A DNA stretch of 64,000 bases from Novosphingobium sp. Gsoil 351. GTDB taxonomy: Bacteria > Pseudomonadota > Alphaproteobacteria > Sphingomonadales > Sphingomonadaceae. A program made the position numbers and the translations under genes. Shown here piece by piece: positions 9,181 through 18,087 of the stretch. The DNA lies in assembly GCF_009707465.1 (NCBI RefSeq), contig NZ_CP046120.1, positions 1,145,501 through 1,209,500 on the forward strand, read 5' to 3'. Below the pieces are notes generated by a model. It saw nothing but the letters and a program-made list of their open reading frames with translations. It was not told the DNA's origin and did no database searches. The first letter of the stretch is position 1, and every line of letters starts with the position of its first letter.

Positions 9181-9387
9181 TCAGCCCCGCTTCTTCCTAA
9201 AGCGCAGGCTAGACGACGCCGAATAACGAAGCTCGGCGGCAAGTTCCTCTCGCGCCCTTATGTCCTCGACGATCGCCGGTATTACCTCGCCCTCCATCTC
9301 TGCGGCGTGGCTCGCCAACACTTTGGGATCGAGCGGCGTGGCGCCGCGGGCGCGCATATAGTCTTTCAGCGCATCACTCATAATCAT
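9181..9387 (-). CDS. Small helical hypothetical protein (68 aa)
   Basis: A short, soluble, helix-rich protein beginning MIMSDALKDYMRARG, with a basic C terminus (RFRKKRG). I chose ATG 9387 because GGAAAGG lies 4-5 bp upstream; ATG 9381 is an equally possible start two codons later. A GTG at 9429 overlaps the stop of the peptidase-like gene upstream and would add 14 residues of poor character. It is co-oriented with that gene and probably co-transcribed. I do not recognise the family. It may be a partner or inhibitor of the peptidase candidate. Confidence 0.55.
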   Translation of the reverse strand: MIMSDALKDYMRARGATPLDPKVLASHAAEMEGEVIPAIVEDIRAREELAAELRYSASSSLRFRKKRG

Positions 9388-9425
9388 CTCACCTTTCCTG
9401 CATCGGAGAGGAACAGACAAGTCGC

Positions 9426-10913
9426 TCACTTGGGTTTCGCATTGGCTGGTCGCAGATTCTGCTCCATCCGCCCCAGCGGCGTACAGAGCGGCCGTTTGAG
9501 GTTCATCACGTCTGCGACCGGTTTCGCCGAGGATCGGTCGAAGCGGATGCCGACATTTTCATCATGAGCGAACAGCACCGGAGTCGGGTCGCGCGGACTT
9601 GCGGTCGCGTCGATAATAGCGCGCCCGGCGATATGGCCATTCTTCCACTGCTCGTAAGACGCATATTCGACCACCCAGATGAATTGCGCGGTCTTCAATC
9701 GCATTAGGATATTCACAAGCTCGTCACCGAACTGGGATTCATATTCCCGCGCATAGCGCCGCAGCGCCGATATCGTCGTGATGAAATACCGTCGCAGCAG
9801 GACGTTCTCCGCCGGCAAGCTCAGGGTAGACGCCAATCCCTTGTGAAGCGCAAGCGAATAGCGCTCCATTGCCTCCGCGGAGTAGAAGACCTTCTCCGGC
9901 AGCGGCACGATGAAGCTGTCGAAGTCGGCGACGCTGTAGGTCATCGACCCGGGGGTGCCTGTCTTCGCCGTGGACGCCTTCAGGGGCACACAACGATAGG
10001 GCAGGCTGTTGTCGTCGACCGCAAGCAGGATGTCGACCTGCTCCCAGGCATGGCTGACGGCATAAGTCGGAGCCTTGGCGACCGGTCGCCAGGCGTAACC
10101 CGCGGCGACAATCGCATGCTTCTTCCCGGACATGGCGATGAAAAGCGGAAAGCCGGATTCCAGATAGGCCAGCAGCTGCACGTAAAAGGACTTCTCGCCC
10201 GCCTTCTTCCTGCCGACAATGACCGGGTAAGTTCCGGCTGACTGGAAAATCCGCTCCGCCTCGAGAAGATTGAGACCGTGTGCCGGCGTCAGCCCGCCGG
10301 GGTCGAACGGCTTGGCCAGCATCGTGATGTCATGAATAAGGAGCTCCCGGTGCGCCGCGTAACGCTCGCTATAATGGCGCAGAATCGCCCAGCAGGACAC
10401 ATGGGCGCAGACCGAAATGTCGATATGCTGCGCCATCGAAGGGAAACCCCAGACCGGCAGAGTCTCACCGAGCAAATGTACCTTGTGGAGCGACTGGATC
10501 GCGCGTCCGCGGGCGCCTTGCCGCATCTTCGGGGAAACGATCGAGCGGCCCAGTGTCGCCACGATGGTCGGCCGCAGCACGATATAGCCGAAATAATGGT
10601 CTTCCAGGCGGTTGTTGCCCGGACAGCTCAGTATCAGCCGAGTGGCATCGAACGCGACGCAATCCTCGAAAAAATGCAGCCTGACACAATCGTCGCGATA
10701 CTGCCGACCTTTCTTCGCGTAATGATTATAATAAGTGCTGCGATAGTCCTTATCGATATACTCAAATTCGATCAGAATCCCGCAGACAGCAGTAGTGACA
10801 GCCACTTTCAGTTGCGCAGCGATTCGCGCGGGCTGGAATTCGAGGTCTATCGATGACCCCAGCTGATCAAAATCAGCGGGACTGGCAATTATCAGCCACT
10901 TGTAGCTCGTCAC
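9426..10913 (-). CDS. Papain-like cysteine peptidase candidate
   Basis: A 495-residue protein without a signal peptide. The central part has features of a papain/C39-like peptidase: HVSCWAI with Cys174 (compare the CW pair at the papain active site), GKKHAIVAAGY with His266, and AVDDNS with Asp300/301, in the expected Cys-His-Asp order. The N-terminal 140 residues and the C-terminal 170 residues are unassigned. The gene sits 0.25 kb from the XRE gene that borders the ubiquitin-like cassette, and its strand matches the cassette. A role as a processing or deubiquitinase-like enzyme is an inference. It may instead be an unrelated toxin or peptidase. Confidence 0.62.
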   Translation of the reverse strand: MTSYKWLIIASPADFDQLGSSIDLEFQPARIAAQLKVAVTTAVCGILIEFEYIDKDYRSTYYNHYAKKGRQYRDDCVRLHFFEDCVAFDATRLILSCPGNNRLEDHYFGYIVLRPTIVATLGRSIVSPKMRQGARGRAIQSLHKVHLLGETLPVWGFPSMAQHIDISVCAHVSCWAILRHYSERYAAHRELLIHDITMLAKPFDPGGLTPAHGLNLLEAERIFQSAGTYPVIVGRKKAGEKSFYVQLLAYLESGFPLFIAMSGKKHAIVAAGYAWRPVAKAPTYAVSHAWEQVDILLAVDDNSLPYRCVPLKASTAKTGTPGSMTYSVADFDSFIVPLPEKVFYSAEAMERYSLALHKGLASTLSLPAENVLLRRYFITTISALRRYAREYESQFGDELVNILMRLKTAQFIWVVEYASYEQWKNGHIAGRAIIDATASPRDPTPVLFAHDENVGIRFDRSSAKPVADVMNLKRPLCTPLGRMEQNLRPANAKPK

Positions 10914-11131
10914 GCGTTCTCCCCTTGCATCGTTCTTGGCCGAACAAACACCTGGGAGTCAAACGGGCCTCGGACATTTGAGGGTGGGCAAATGCGCGGA
11001 TCAACAACAGAAATTCTAATCGCAACGACTGTTTGCGCTACCCGCAACCTTCCCTGACAACAAACTTCCGCTTTCGGACATCGCAAGCGCCCGGCGGAAC
11101 GGCCAAAAAGAAGCGCGAAGCCGCCCGGCGG
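10914..11131. other. Upstream region of the peptidase gene, no gene seen
   Basis: About 218 bp between the divergently placed starts and ends of neighbouring genes. It should contain the promoter of the peptidase-like gene. I see no gene, no clear core promoter and no terminator with a T-run. Confidence 0.35.
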
Positions 11132-12031
11132 TTAAGCCGCCTGCAGGCGGTTCTCGCAAGCCTGCTTCACCAAGATCTGCAGGTCCGCGGCTCGTTCTCC
11201 CAGCCACGCAAGCTGATCATCAGTGATCGCGTATTTTGGCGAGTAACGTGCGTTTACGTAAGCCTCACGGAGCAGTTCAAATGTTCGTCGGCTAAATTTG
11301 TCCCCCCGTGGCCACGCTGAGATTAAATCCGGAGCCACTTCCTCCGCGTGCGACCGGAGAAAGTTGAGCTTGTGAGACTTGGGGCTGTAGAGGGTCAGAA
11401 CGAGTAACACGCAGTGGTATAGCCGCTCCGTTGCTTGATGGAGCTCGAAGGCAGCCTCATTCCGCCACCCTTTCTGGGCATGGGAAATGCCAGTTTGCAG
11501 GTAGCGCCCGGCACTTTCGAACCACCGCTCAAAATGCTTCTCCGCCTCCGCCCTCGCTTCCTCTGGCGGCAGCGCTCGCGGCGTCGTCAATTCGAACCCT
11601 TCGGCCTCGTAGAGCGCGATCCCCTGCTCGGCGATATCGACGAAGAACGGCCGCCCATGGCTGAGCTGATCGTTCACGTCGGCCAAGTCGTGGACGATAA
11701 AATTGACCGGCGCAGACAACGCCTTGTTGATCGTCGTGTCGCGCATCAGCCGGTCATCGGCGGTGGCCCAGTATTCGACCGGATCGGTCAGCCGCGCATC
11801 GTTGACCACGACCAGGATGTCGTAGTCGGACTGGTACCCACCCTTCTTGTCGTCAACCCAGTCGCCGCGGGCGTAGCTGCCGTAGAGGACCACCTTGAGG
11901 ATGCGCCCGCGCTTCTTCCACCCCTGGGTCGCTAGCGCGGTCTGCGCCTCGAACTCCTCGAACAGCACACGCACGACATGCGCCAGCTCGCGCTGCTTGG
12001 ATTTGGGGAGATGATCGAGATTGGTCTTCAT
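11132..12031 (-). CDS. Nucleotidyltransferase-HEPN fusion protein
   Basis: A 299-residue protein. Residues about 30-130 are a minimal nucleotidyltransferase: VVLYGSYARGDW with the GS and Asp signature, then SDYDILVV with the second acidic pair. Residues about 160-290 are a helical HEPN-type domain (AFELHQATERLYHCVLLVL, then EAYVNARYSPKYAI). In separate-gene MNT/HEPN toxin-antitoxin pairs, the MNT part AMPylates and silences the HEPN RNase. Here both are fused, and the usual HEPN Arg-x4-His motif is not obvious (RYSPKY). The ATG at 12031 is chosen over an upstream in-frame codon because it starts the conserved part and has GGAAAG upstream. Confidence 0.8.
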   Translation of the reverse strand: MKTNLDHLPKSKQRELAHVVRVLFEEFEAQTALATQGWKKRGRILKVVLYGSYARGDWVDDKKGGYQSDYDILVVVNDARLTDPVEYWATADDRLMRDTTINKALSAPVNFIVHDLADVNDQLSHGRPFFVDIAEQGIALYEAEGFELTTPRALPPEEARAEAEKHFERWFESAGRYLQTGISHAQKGWRNEAAFELHQATERLYHCVLLVLTLYSPKSHKLNFLRSHAEEVAPDLISAWPRGDKFSRRTFELLREAYVNARYSPKYAITDDQLAWLGERAADLQILVKQACENRLQAA

Positions 12032-12138
12032 GGGCGTGGCTTTCCGATTTGCCGGGCGAGCGGCAAAGGACAAGTGTTTTTCCAGAGAGATCTGGGGATG
12101 AGCCGGGCCGAAGAGCGACGACCCGGCTCAGGCAAGTC

Positions 12139-13101
12139 TCAGCCAACCGTCGCCATCGCAGGCGTCGCGCGCTTGGGATGCGTGCCAAGCGGCCCCCGGC
12201 GATCGACCACCGCGATGCGCTGGGTCTTGGCCTGGACCACCAGCCGCTCGAGCACGCCGTTGCCGGCAAACGCGACGACGTAGCGGGGCTTGAGCCCGAG
12301 CATCTGCTCGTTGCGGCGGAACCCCGCGCGCCTGCCGAGCCGTGCATCGAGCGCGAACGCAACCTGGACGATCTTGCGGTTCTCGGCCCACGAGGCGGCG
12401 ATGCGATCGAGCCCCTTGCCATCGCCGCCATGGACCAGGACCATGTCAGCGACGCGCTCGCGGACCTTGTCGAGCGTCGCCCAGACGCTCTCGCCGCAGG
12501 TTTTGGCATCCTCCGTGCTCGCAAAGGTCAACCGCCCGCCGGCGAATACGACCGGGGTGCCTTCGGGCAAGGCGGCGCGGTGCCGGGTTTCGGCACGGGC
12601 GTTGAGGAATGCACGGCCATCGACCACCGCGGAGGTCAGGTGCGCCGAGTGATTGAGCCGCGACCCGGTAGCGGGGCGCCAAGATGATCCGGTCTCGCGC
12701 GCGTACAGCGCCGCCGCCGTCTCGCGAAATTCCTCGAGCCCGAGCATCGCGGCTTCGGCGCGCCGGGCGCGGTCGATCTGCTCCTCGAGTTCGACGCTGT
12801 GGACCTCGGAACCGTCGGCGCAAGCAACCAGGCAGCGGATCTCGTCGGTGGCGCGATCGACCTGGTTGGAGCGCTTCGCAGCGGCGCGGTGGAACAGGTT
12901 GACCAGGCCCCAAGCGATTTCCTCGGCGTCGTCCTCGAGCACGGTCTCGGGGAACAGCATGAACAGCTCGGACCAGATCGCGGCGAGGGTCTGCTCGATC
13001 GCTTCGCTGCAAGGCGGGTCGATCGCGGTGTTCTCGAACCGGCGGACGCTCAGATGACCGAGGTCGAGCCGGGCGAGCTGATGGGCGAAGCTGAGTGGCA
13101 T
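12139..13101 (-). CDS. DUF2493 (SLOG-fold, YspA-like) protein
   Basis: A 320-residue protein. The C-terminal 130 residues are the DUF2493 domain: VVFAGGRLTF as the first nucleotide-binding strand and glycine turn, MVLVHGGDGKGLDRIAASWA as the central SLOG motif, then RRAGFRRNEQML. SLOG proteins bind nucleotide-like ligands. The N-terminal 180 residues are helical and typical of the version carried on conjugative elements of alphaproteobacteria. The start at 13101 has GAGGAG 7 bp upstream; about 77 extra in-frame residues before it are arginine-rich and look non-coding. It heads a reverse-strand block of element maintenance genes. Confidence 0.85.
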   Translation of the reverse strand: MPLSFAHQLARLDLGHLSVRRFENTAIDPPCSEAIEQTLAAIWSELFMLFPETVLEDDAEEIAWGLVNLFHRAAAKRSNQVDRATDEIRCLVACADGSEVHSVELEEQIDRARRAEAAMLGLEEFRETAAALYARETGSSWRPATGSRLNHSAHLTSAVVDGRAFLNARAETRHRAALPEGTPVVFAGGRLTFASTEDAKTCGESVWATLDKVRERVADMVLVHGGDGKGLDRIAASWAENRKIVQVAFALDARLGRRAGFRRNEQMLGLKPRYVVAFAGNGVLERLVVQAKTQRIAVVDRRGPLGTHPKRATPAMATVG

Positions 13102-13336
13102 GACGGTACTCCTCGAAGGGTCACGCCGGCCTGTCCGGCGCGCCAGGCGGCTACCGGCCCGGCGCTGCACCGCCCCGCACCGAGCGAAGCGAGGGGAACC
13201 CCCGGCGCGCGGCTGGCGCGGGCAGCGGCGAAGCCGCAACCCGGGCCGCGCACCGGCGGGTTGCGGGGACGTTGCAAGCCGGGCCACGGGCGCTCTCTCG
13301 CGCCGGGCCGGGGTGCTCCGCGATTGGAGCACCCGA

Positions 13337-13684
13337 TCAGGTGACGATCATGCCGGCCGCGCGCGCGGCGCGGGCGTAAGCGCTGAGCGGACGATCGGCG
13401 ACGAAGGCGATGTCGCGCTCCACGGGCAATCCGAGCCCGCCCCGAACCTCGGCGATCTCGGACAGCGAGACACTCCCGAGCTCGGGAAAGCCAAGCCCCA
13501 GGTCACACAGGCCGAACGCGATATCCGGGCAGTCGGGATCGAGCTCGCTCAGCAGCCAGGTGGCGTTGGCGTCGGGGGTGAACAGCTTCACCACCGGAGG
13601 CGGATCGTGATCCTTGCCGACGGCGGAACGCTGGCCATTCTCGAGCATGCGCAGGCGCAAGTCGGCGGGAATGAGTTCGGGCAT
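13337..13684 (-). CDS. DUF2958 domain protein
   Basis: A 115-residue protein matching the DUF2958 pattern: an opening MPELIPADLRLRMLENG, then a proline-rich PPPVVKLFTPDANATWLLSE and DPDCPDIAFGLCDLGLGFPELG. This small family of unknown function is common in plasmids and conjugative elements beside ArdC and ParB-like genes, as here. GGAG lies just upstream of the ATG. It probably shares a transcript with the DUF2493 gene downstream, from which it is separated by about 235 bp of G/C-rich sequence without a gene. Confidence 0.85.
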   Translation of the reverse strand: MPELIPADLRLRMLENGQRSAVGKDHDPPPVVKLFTPDANATWLLSELDPDCPDIAFGLCDLGLGFPELGSVSLSEIAEVRGGLGLPVERDIAFVADRPLSAYARAARAAGMIVT

Positions 13685-13814
13685 AGCAGGTCTCCTAAAG
13701 AACTCGGGCGATTTCGGTCCGGAGGTGAAAGGTCTGGAAAGAACTGGGCACCGGGGCGTCGCGCTGGTCCACGGGGACGCGAGCGCTTGAAGTCGGGTTC
13801 GAGTTCGCGTGGGG

Positions 13815-14081
13815 CTATCGCCAGAACTGCCACCAGGGACGCGCAGCCCGGCTCAGGCACACGTCGAGCTTGATCAGTGCAGCGACTACGCGCGCCTCGG
13901 CGGCTTCGGCGCTGAACCCGAGGATCGTGCCAATTGCGGCATAGCTCAGGCGGTCGCGTGTCTTGAGCATGAAGGCCTCACGCTCGACGAACGGCAGGCG
14001 CCACAGCGCTCGCTCAAGGCGCTTGGGATCAACTTCGCGTAGATTGTCGGCGGCAGGTCGGGTGATCGGAATGTCGGACAT
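13815..14081 (-). CDS. Small sigma-70 region 4-like helix-turn-helix protein
   Basis: An 88-residue protein. Residues 20-75 read as a sigma region 4-type helix-turn-helix: ALWRLPFVEREAFMLKTRD followed by LSYAAIGTILGFS and a third helix. It lacks sigma region 2, so it is not a full sigma factor. The protein ends with the aromatic tail RPWWQFWR. The ATG at 14081 is preceded by GGAGGA. It lies between ParB-like and DUF2958 genes and may regulate the maintenance block. Confidence 0.75.
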   Translation of the reverse strand: MSDIPITRPAADNLREVDPKRLERALWRLPFVEREAFMLKTRDRLSYAAIGTILGFSAEAAEARVVAALIKLDVCLSRAARPWWQFWR

Positions 14082-14413
14082 GGGATTCCTCCAGTCCGGC
14101 GGCGGTCGAGATACGGTGGGGAGTCCGGGCCGCGGTGACCGCGCGCCAAGTTCCGATTGCCGATCTCCGGCTCGCGACGATCCTCCGCCCGCTTCCGGAT
14201 GCGGGCATGGTGGGAGACCGCGCGGCAAGGTCACTCGGCTGGACGGCGAACGCGCGGACGACCGCGGCGGATGGTGGGAGCGCGCCCGCATGTCGCGTTG
14301 GACGCGCCCTGCAATCGCTTGTGACCAGGTCCGGTACACCGTATTCGACCGCCGCCGTGGCAGGCTCCGGACGGCACGCCGACAAAGCGCGCCGTCCGGT
14401 ACTTGGGTTGGTG
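14082..14413. other. 332-bp gap, no gene supported
   Basis: A G/C-rich spacer downstream of the ParB-like gene. Open frames cross it on both strands but have arginine-rich, shadow-like composition. I see no operator dyad that stands out. It may hold the promoter of the small sigma-like gene. Confidence 0.4.
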
Positions 14414-16822
14414 TCAGGCGGCGAGATCGACCGGGATTTCGGCCGAAGTGCCGACCTCGTCCTCTAGGTCTTCGGGCTCGTCGGACGCTTCGATGTCGAC
14501 ATCGTCGTCGCCGATTCCGGCCAGCGTGAACGTCACGCCCTCCAGGTCGGGATCGTCGGACACGAAAGTCACCGCGATGGGTTCGGCCTCGGGTGGCATT
14601 GCCGTTTCGGTGCCCGTTGCGAGCGTGCAGTCCGCATCCACCGCCGGGACGCCGTCACCGACATCTTCTGCTGGCGCGAGTTCATCTGGCGTGAGTACCG
14701 CGTCTCCGCCGTCGCTCGCGGCATCGGTCACTGCCGTCTCGTCCGAGATGACGATGGCGCCATCGCACAAGGCGTCGTCGCCTTCGCTTTCGCAGCCATC
14801 CGCGTCCGCTGCTTCGACATTCCAGGGCGGCGTGCCGTCGTCGAACCGCATCGGCTCGGGCACCCAGGCCAGCGCCCGCGCCTTGAGGTCCGCCTCGATG
14901 ATCGAGGCACCCGCGAACACCCGCTCGCACGCCTCGGCGATCTCGCCCTTCTTGGCCTTGAGGTAGCGCTGGCCAAGCTCGGTCGCCCCGATCTCGGCAA
15001 GTGCGGCGAGGCATTGCGCCTTGGCCACGCGGTCGAACCAGTTGAGCGCGGTCGGCCGCCACCACGTCGCGACGTCGATCCCGAGCAACCGGCCGAGGTG
15101 GTCGTGGAATGCGCAGGCCTTTTGGCTGCCGCCGAACAGGCTGGCACCGCCCACACTGGCTTCCAGCGTGCGCGCCACTGCATGCCCGAGCCAGGCCTCG
15201 CGCTGGTCTCGGGACAGCGCGCGGAACGCGTCGAATCGCTCGGCCATGCTGGCGTGGTCGAGCCAGGTCCGATCGAGCGCCTCGCCCGTCTTGGCCCGAG
15301 CCTCGACGATCGCCGCCGATGCCGCTGGCATCGCCGAGATCAGCACCGGATCGGAAGGTCGGCGCGCGGTCAGGGTCGAGCCGGCACCGTCCCAGGTGTA
15401 GCCACCTTCGTCCGCAACCATCAGCACGACCGCGAGATCGAGCGCCAGCGCGGGATCGGCAGCAATGTGCAGCGCGAGTATGTCGCGGCGCTGCATGGCC
15501 AATTCATCAACGAGCCGCTGCGACAGCTTGGCAGACTTCGGTTCGGCCACCGCTGCCGATCCGCCGATCCCGACGGGGCCGCCTTCAGCGGAACTGCCAG
15601 TACCGCCATTCTCCGACCCTGCCCGGCCTTCGGTCAATGCGCTCTCGCCATCGGGCGCGCCCGAATCCTCGACAACTGGCGCATAGACTGCCTTGTCGAG
15701 ACGCGGACGCCCTTCGCCGTCGATCAGCAGGAACACGCCCACGTTGGGCCTGAGCGCGGGTTCCACCTGCATCGGCTTGTCCGAGATCGCATCGATCGCC
15801 GCCTCGAGTTCGCAGATCTTGGTCTCGGCCACGTCGCGCGCGTGATCGTCGGCGTCCTCGTCTTCGAGCACCGCGATCTGCGCCTCGACCTCGGTCTCGA
15901 GCGTGGCGACCGCTTCGAGCTCTTCCTCGCTCAACGGCTCGGGTTCGACCGACAGACGCCGCAAGTCGTCGTACTGCCAGCCGTTGACGTGGAGGTCGAG
16001 CGTCGGACGGACGAACCCGTAGCCCAGTGCCTCACACTGTCGCTCGGCCTCGGCCTCGAGCTTTTCGATTGCGAGACGCTCGAGAATGGCGATGTCGAGC
16101 AGGCGCGCCTGGCTCTCGTCCTCGAACAGATCGCGTTCGATCCGGCCACCGGCGGCGACGTAAACCTCTTCGCCGACGAAGCGGAAGCGGCGGTCGTTGG
16201 CCGGGACGGTGGCGTTGACCATCATCCGCCGGATCGAGTCGGGATGCGCCCCGCCCCAACTGTTGTTGAGCTGGTCGAACACGTAAGCCTGCCGCTCCTG
16301 GTCGGAAGTCGCGGCGTAGGCCTTGGCGGCGTCGAGCGTGATCTCGCCGGCGCCGAGCGCCTCGAACACCACGAGTGCGAGGTTGGCGAGGCGTAGGCGG
16401 CCCTCGACGAACCGGACGGTGAGCCCGAACCGACGGGCGACACCCTCGACGTCCGCGCCTTGCTCGATCAGCGTGCCGAACGCGAGGCACTCGTCGGCGG
16501 GGTTCATCGCCAAGCGGTGGAAGTTCTCGGCGAGACTGGCCTCGGTCGCGGCCGCGGCGTCGGTGCTGAGCACGAGACACGCGACCTTGTGATCGACCGG
16601 GAGCACGCCGTCGAACTGCAACTTGTGCAGCGCGCGCAGGCGCCGACCACCCGCTTCGACCGCGAACATGCCTTTGGGGCGGGAGGGTGTGACCACGAGG
16701 TTGTTGAGCAGACCGCGCGCGGCGATGTCGGCGGCGAGTTGGGCATCGGCGGCTTCGTCGCTCACCCGGCGCACGTTGCGCTGACTGATCGTCAAGTTGG
16801 CGAGAGCTAGGGACTTGATCAT
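14414..16822 (-). CDS. Large ParB/RepB-like protein of the element
   Basis: An 802-residue protein. Residues about 1-100 carry a ParB N-terminal nuclease/CTPase-type fold: ISQRNVRR, then GLLNNLVV and EAGGRRLRALH, the last being the ERxR-like box in this family. Residues about 100-200 form a helix-turn-helix (ADVEGVARRFGLTVRFVEGRLRLANL). The remaining 600 residues, with an acidic region near 380-440 and a very acidic C terminus, are specific to ParB-like proteins of sphingomonad and related conjugative elements. It probably acts in element partition or transfer control. The start follows AAGGACG; ArdC lies 54 bp upstream. Confidence 0.85.
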   Translation of the reverse strand: MIKSLALANLTISQRNVRRVSDEAADAQLAADIAARGLLNNLVVTPSRPKGMFAVEAGGRRLRALHKLQFDGVLPVDHKVACLVLSTDAAAATEASLAENFHRLAMNPADECLAFGTLIEQGADVEGVARRFGLTVRFVEGRLRLANLALVVFEALGAGEITLDAAKAYAATSDQERQAYVFDQLNNSWGGAHPDSIRRMMVNATVPANDRRFRFVGEEVYVAAGGRIERDLFEDESQARLLDIAILERLAIEKLEAEAERQCEALGYGFVRPTLDLHVNGWQYDDLRRLSVEPEPLSEEELEAVATLETEVEAQIAVLEDEDADDHARDVAETKICELEAAIDAISDKPMQVEPALRPNVGVFLLIDGEGRPRLDKAVYAPVVEDSGAPDGESALTEGRAGSENGGTGSSAEGGPVGIGGSAAVAEPKSAKLSQRLVDELAMQRRDILALHIAADPALALDLAVVLMVADEGGYTWDGAGSTLTARRPSDPVLISAMPAASAAIVEARAKTGEALDRTWLDHASMAERFDAFRALSRDQREAWLGHAVARTLEASVGGASLFGGSQKACAFHDHLGRLLGIDVATWWRPTALNWFDRVAKAQCLAALAEIGATELGQRYLKAKKGEIAEACERVFAGASIIEADLKARALAWVPEPMRFDDGTPPWNVEAADADGCESEGDDALCDGAIVISDETAVTDAASDGGDAVLTPDELAPAEDVGDGVPAVDADCTLATGTETAMPPEAEPIAVTFVSDDPDLEGVTFTLAGIGDDDVDIEASDEPEDLEDEVGTSAEIPVDLAA

Positions 16823-16875
16823 GGGAACGTCCTTTTTCACAAAGTGAGCCGGTCCGGACCATCCGCACCCGTCGC

Positions 16876-17874
16876 TCACCCGCGTTCCCGCTCCCTTCCC
16901 TCTCCCGCGGGACGGTCGCCCCGGGCACCTTCGCCGGCCTCCGCCACCCGCCGCCCGCCCAGCCGCAGCAGCAGGTCGGACGCTTCCTCGGCCCGCGCCG
17001 CCGCGGTGAGGATCGCGCGATCGTCGGACCGCAGCAGCGTGAGCCAGTGATCGATGTACGACGCATGATGGTCGAGGTGCGCGACGGGGAGCCCCAGTTC
17101 GGCCCCGAGCATCGCAGACGACAGCTCGGCGATCAGCTCTTCGGCGGCGTAAGCCGACGTCCCGAACCGATGCTTGAGATTGCGATTCAGTCGGCTCTCA
17201 TGCCCCGAAAAATGCGACATTTCGTGCGCGAGGGTGGCGTAATAATGGTCGTAGCTGTCGAACAGGCTTGGCGGCGGCATCGTGATGCGGTCGATCAGCG
17301 GCTCGTAATAGGCCTGATCGCCGCAATGGCGGACATCGGCCGGGATCGCGGCGAAGAACGCATCGAGCGCGGCCTCGCGCCCGGCCGGCTGGGCCACGCC
17401 GGCGTCCTCGGGTTCCGGTAGAGCGAACCGCGCCGGAAGCCCTTCGATTTGGTCGGCGTTGAAGATCGCATAGGACTTAAGCACGCGGCGTTGTTGCGAC
17501 TGACCGTCGCCCTCCGCCCCCAGCTCGACGCAAGCCTCTGCGTCACCGTTGCGCTGGGTGTAGCACTTGTAGAAGACAGCGATGCTGGCGTGCTCGCCCT
17601 TGCGGACTTGGCCGCCCAAAGCCTGCGCTTGGCGATATGTCATCCACGTTGGCGACCGATAGCCTTGGCAATCGGCGACGAGCCACAGCCAGAAGACGTT
17701 GATCCCGCGATAGGGCGTGCCGCAGGCGCGCAGCGGACGCGCGCTCGCCGCGCAGCGCCAGGGGCGGATCCAGGGCTTCACCCCGGCCTCGAGACGGGCG
17801 ACGATCGCGGCGGTGATCGTGGCGGCGGGTGACGGTGCCGCGGATTCGGGGCGGCGGGGTTTGAAGGTGGACAT
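16876..17874 (-). CDS. ardC: ArdC-like antirestriction protein
   Basis: A 332-residue protein with the two ArdC parts. Residues about 20-110 are the ssDNA-binding domain (PWIRPW, YRGINVFWLW, and SPTWMTYRQAQALGGQVRKG). Residues about 150-310 are a zincin-like metalloprotease domain with HEMSH near residue 219 and a downstream acidic EELIAELSSA. ArdC proteins protect incoming single-stranded DNA and counter restriction in a new host. The C-terminal tail is arginine/glycine-rich. It lies upstream of the ParB-like gene on the same strand, a common early-transfer arrangement. Confidence 0.9.
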   Translation of the reverse strand: MSTFKPRRPESAAPSPAATITAAIVARLEAGVKPWIRPWRCAASARPLRACGTPYRGINVFWLWLVADCQGYRSPTWMTYRQAQALGGQVRKGEHASIAVFYKCYTQRNGDAEACVELGAEGDGQSQQRRVLKSYAIFNADQIEGLPARFALPEPEDAGVAQPAGREAALDAFFAAIPADVRHCGDQAYYEPLIDRITMPPPSLFDSYDHYYATLAHEMSHFSGHESRLNRNLKHRFGTSAYAAEELIAELSSAMLGAELGLPVAHLDHHASYIDHWLTLLRSDDRAILTAAARAEEASDLLLRLGGRRVAEAGEGARGDRPAGEGRERERG

Positions 17875-18087
17875 GGCGGCTCTCCGGCAAGGCCGGCCGG
17901 ACGATCCGGCCGATCCCGCGAGAGCGGTCGCTCACCTCTTCCTCTCGAGTGCTTCGCAAAAGCGCAGCGCTTCGGCCGAATTCTCCGAGGTCCCGCTCAC
18001 CGGCGCGAAGCGCTCCGAAATCAATCCGCTCGCCCACGAATGCTTCGCCCGCTGGAAGGGCCTATGAAGCCGCCAAACGGGTCGATC
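17875..18087. other. Gap where a relaxase gene would be expected
   Basis: In related elements the transglycosylase gene is followed by a relaxase. Here only 213 bp separate the transglycosylase stop from the ArdC start, and no gene is visible. The stretch should carry the promoter of the ardC-parB block. Confidence 0.5.

Noticed and set aside
11137..11150. Perfect palindrome CCGCCTGCAGGCGG
   Set aside because: It lies at the C-terminal codons of the MNT-HEPN gene, where GC-rich codons can produce it by chance; no T-run follows.
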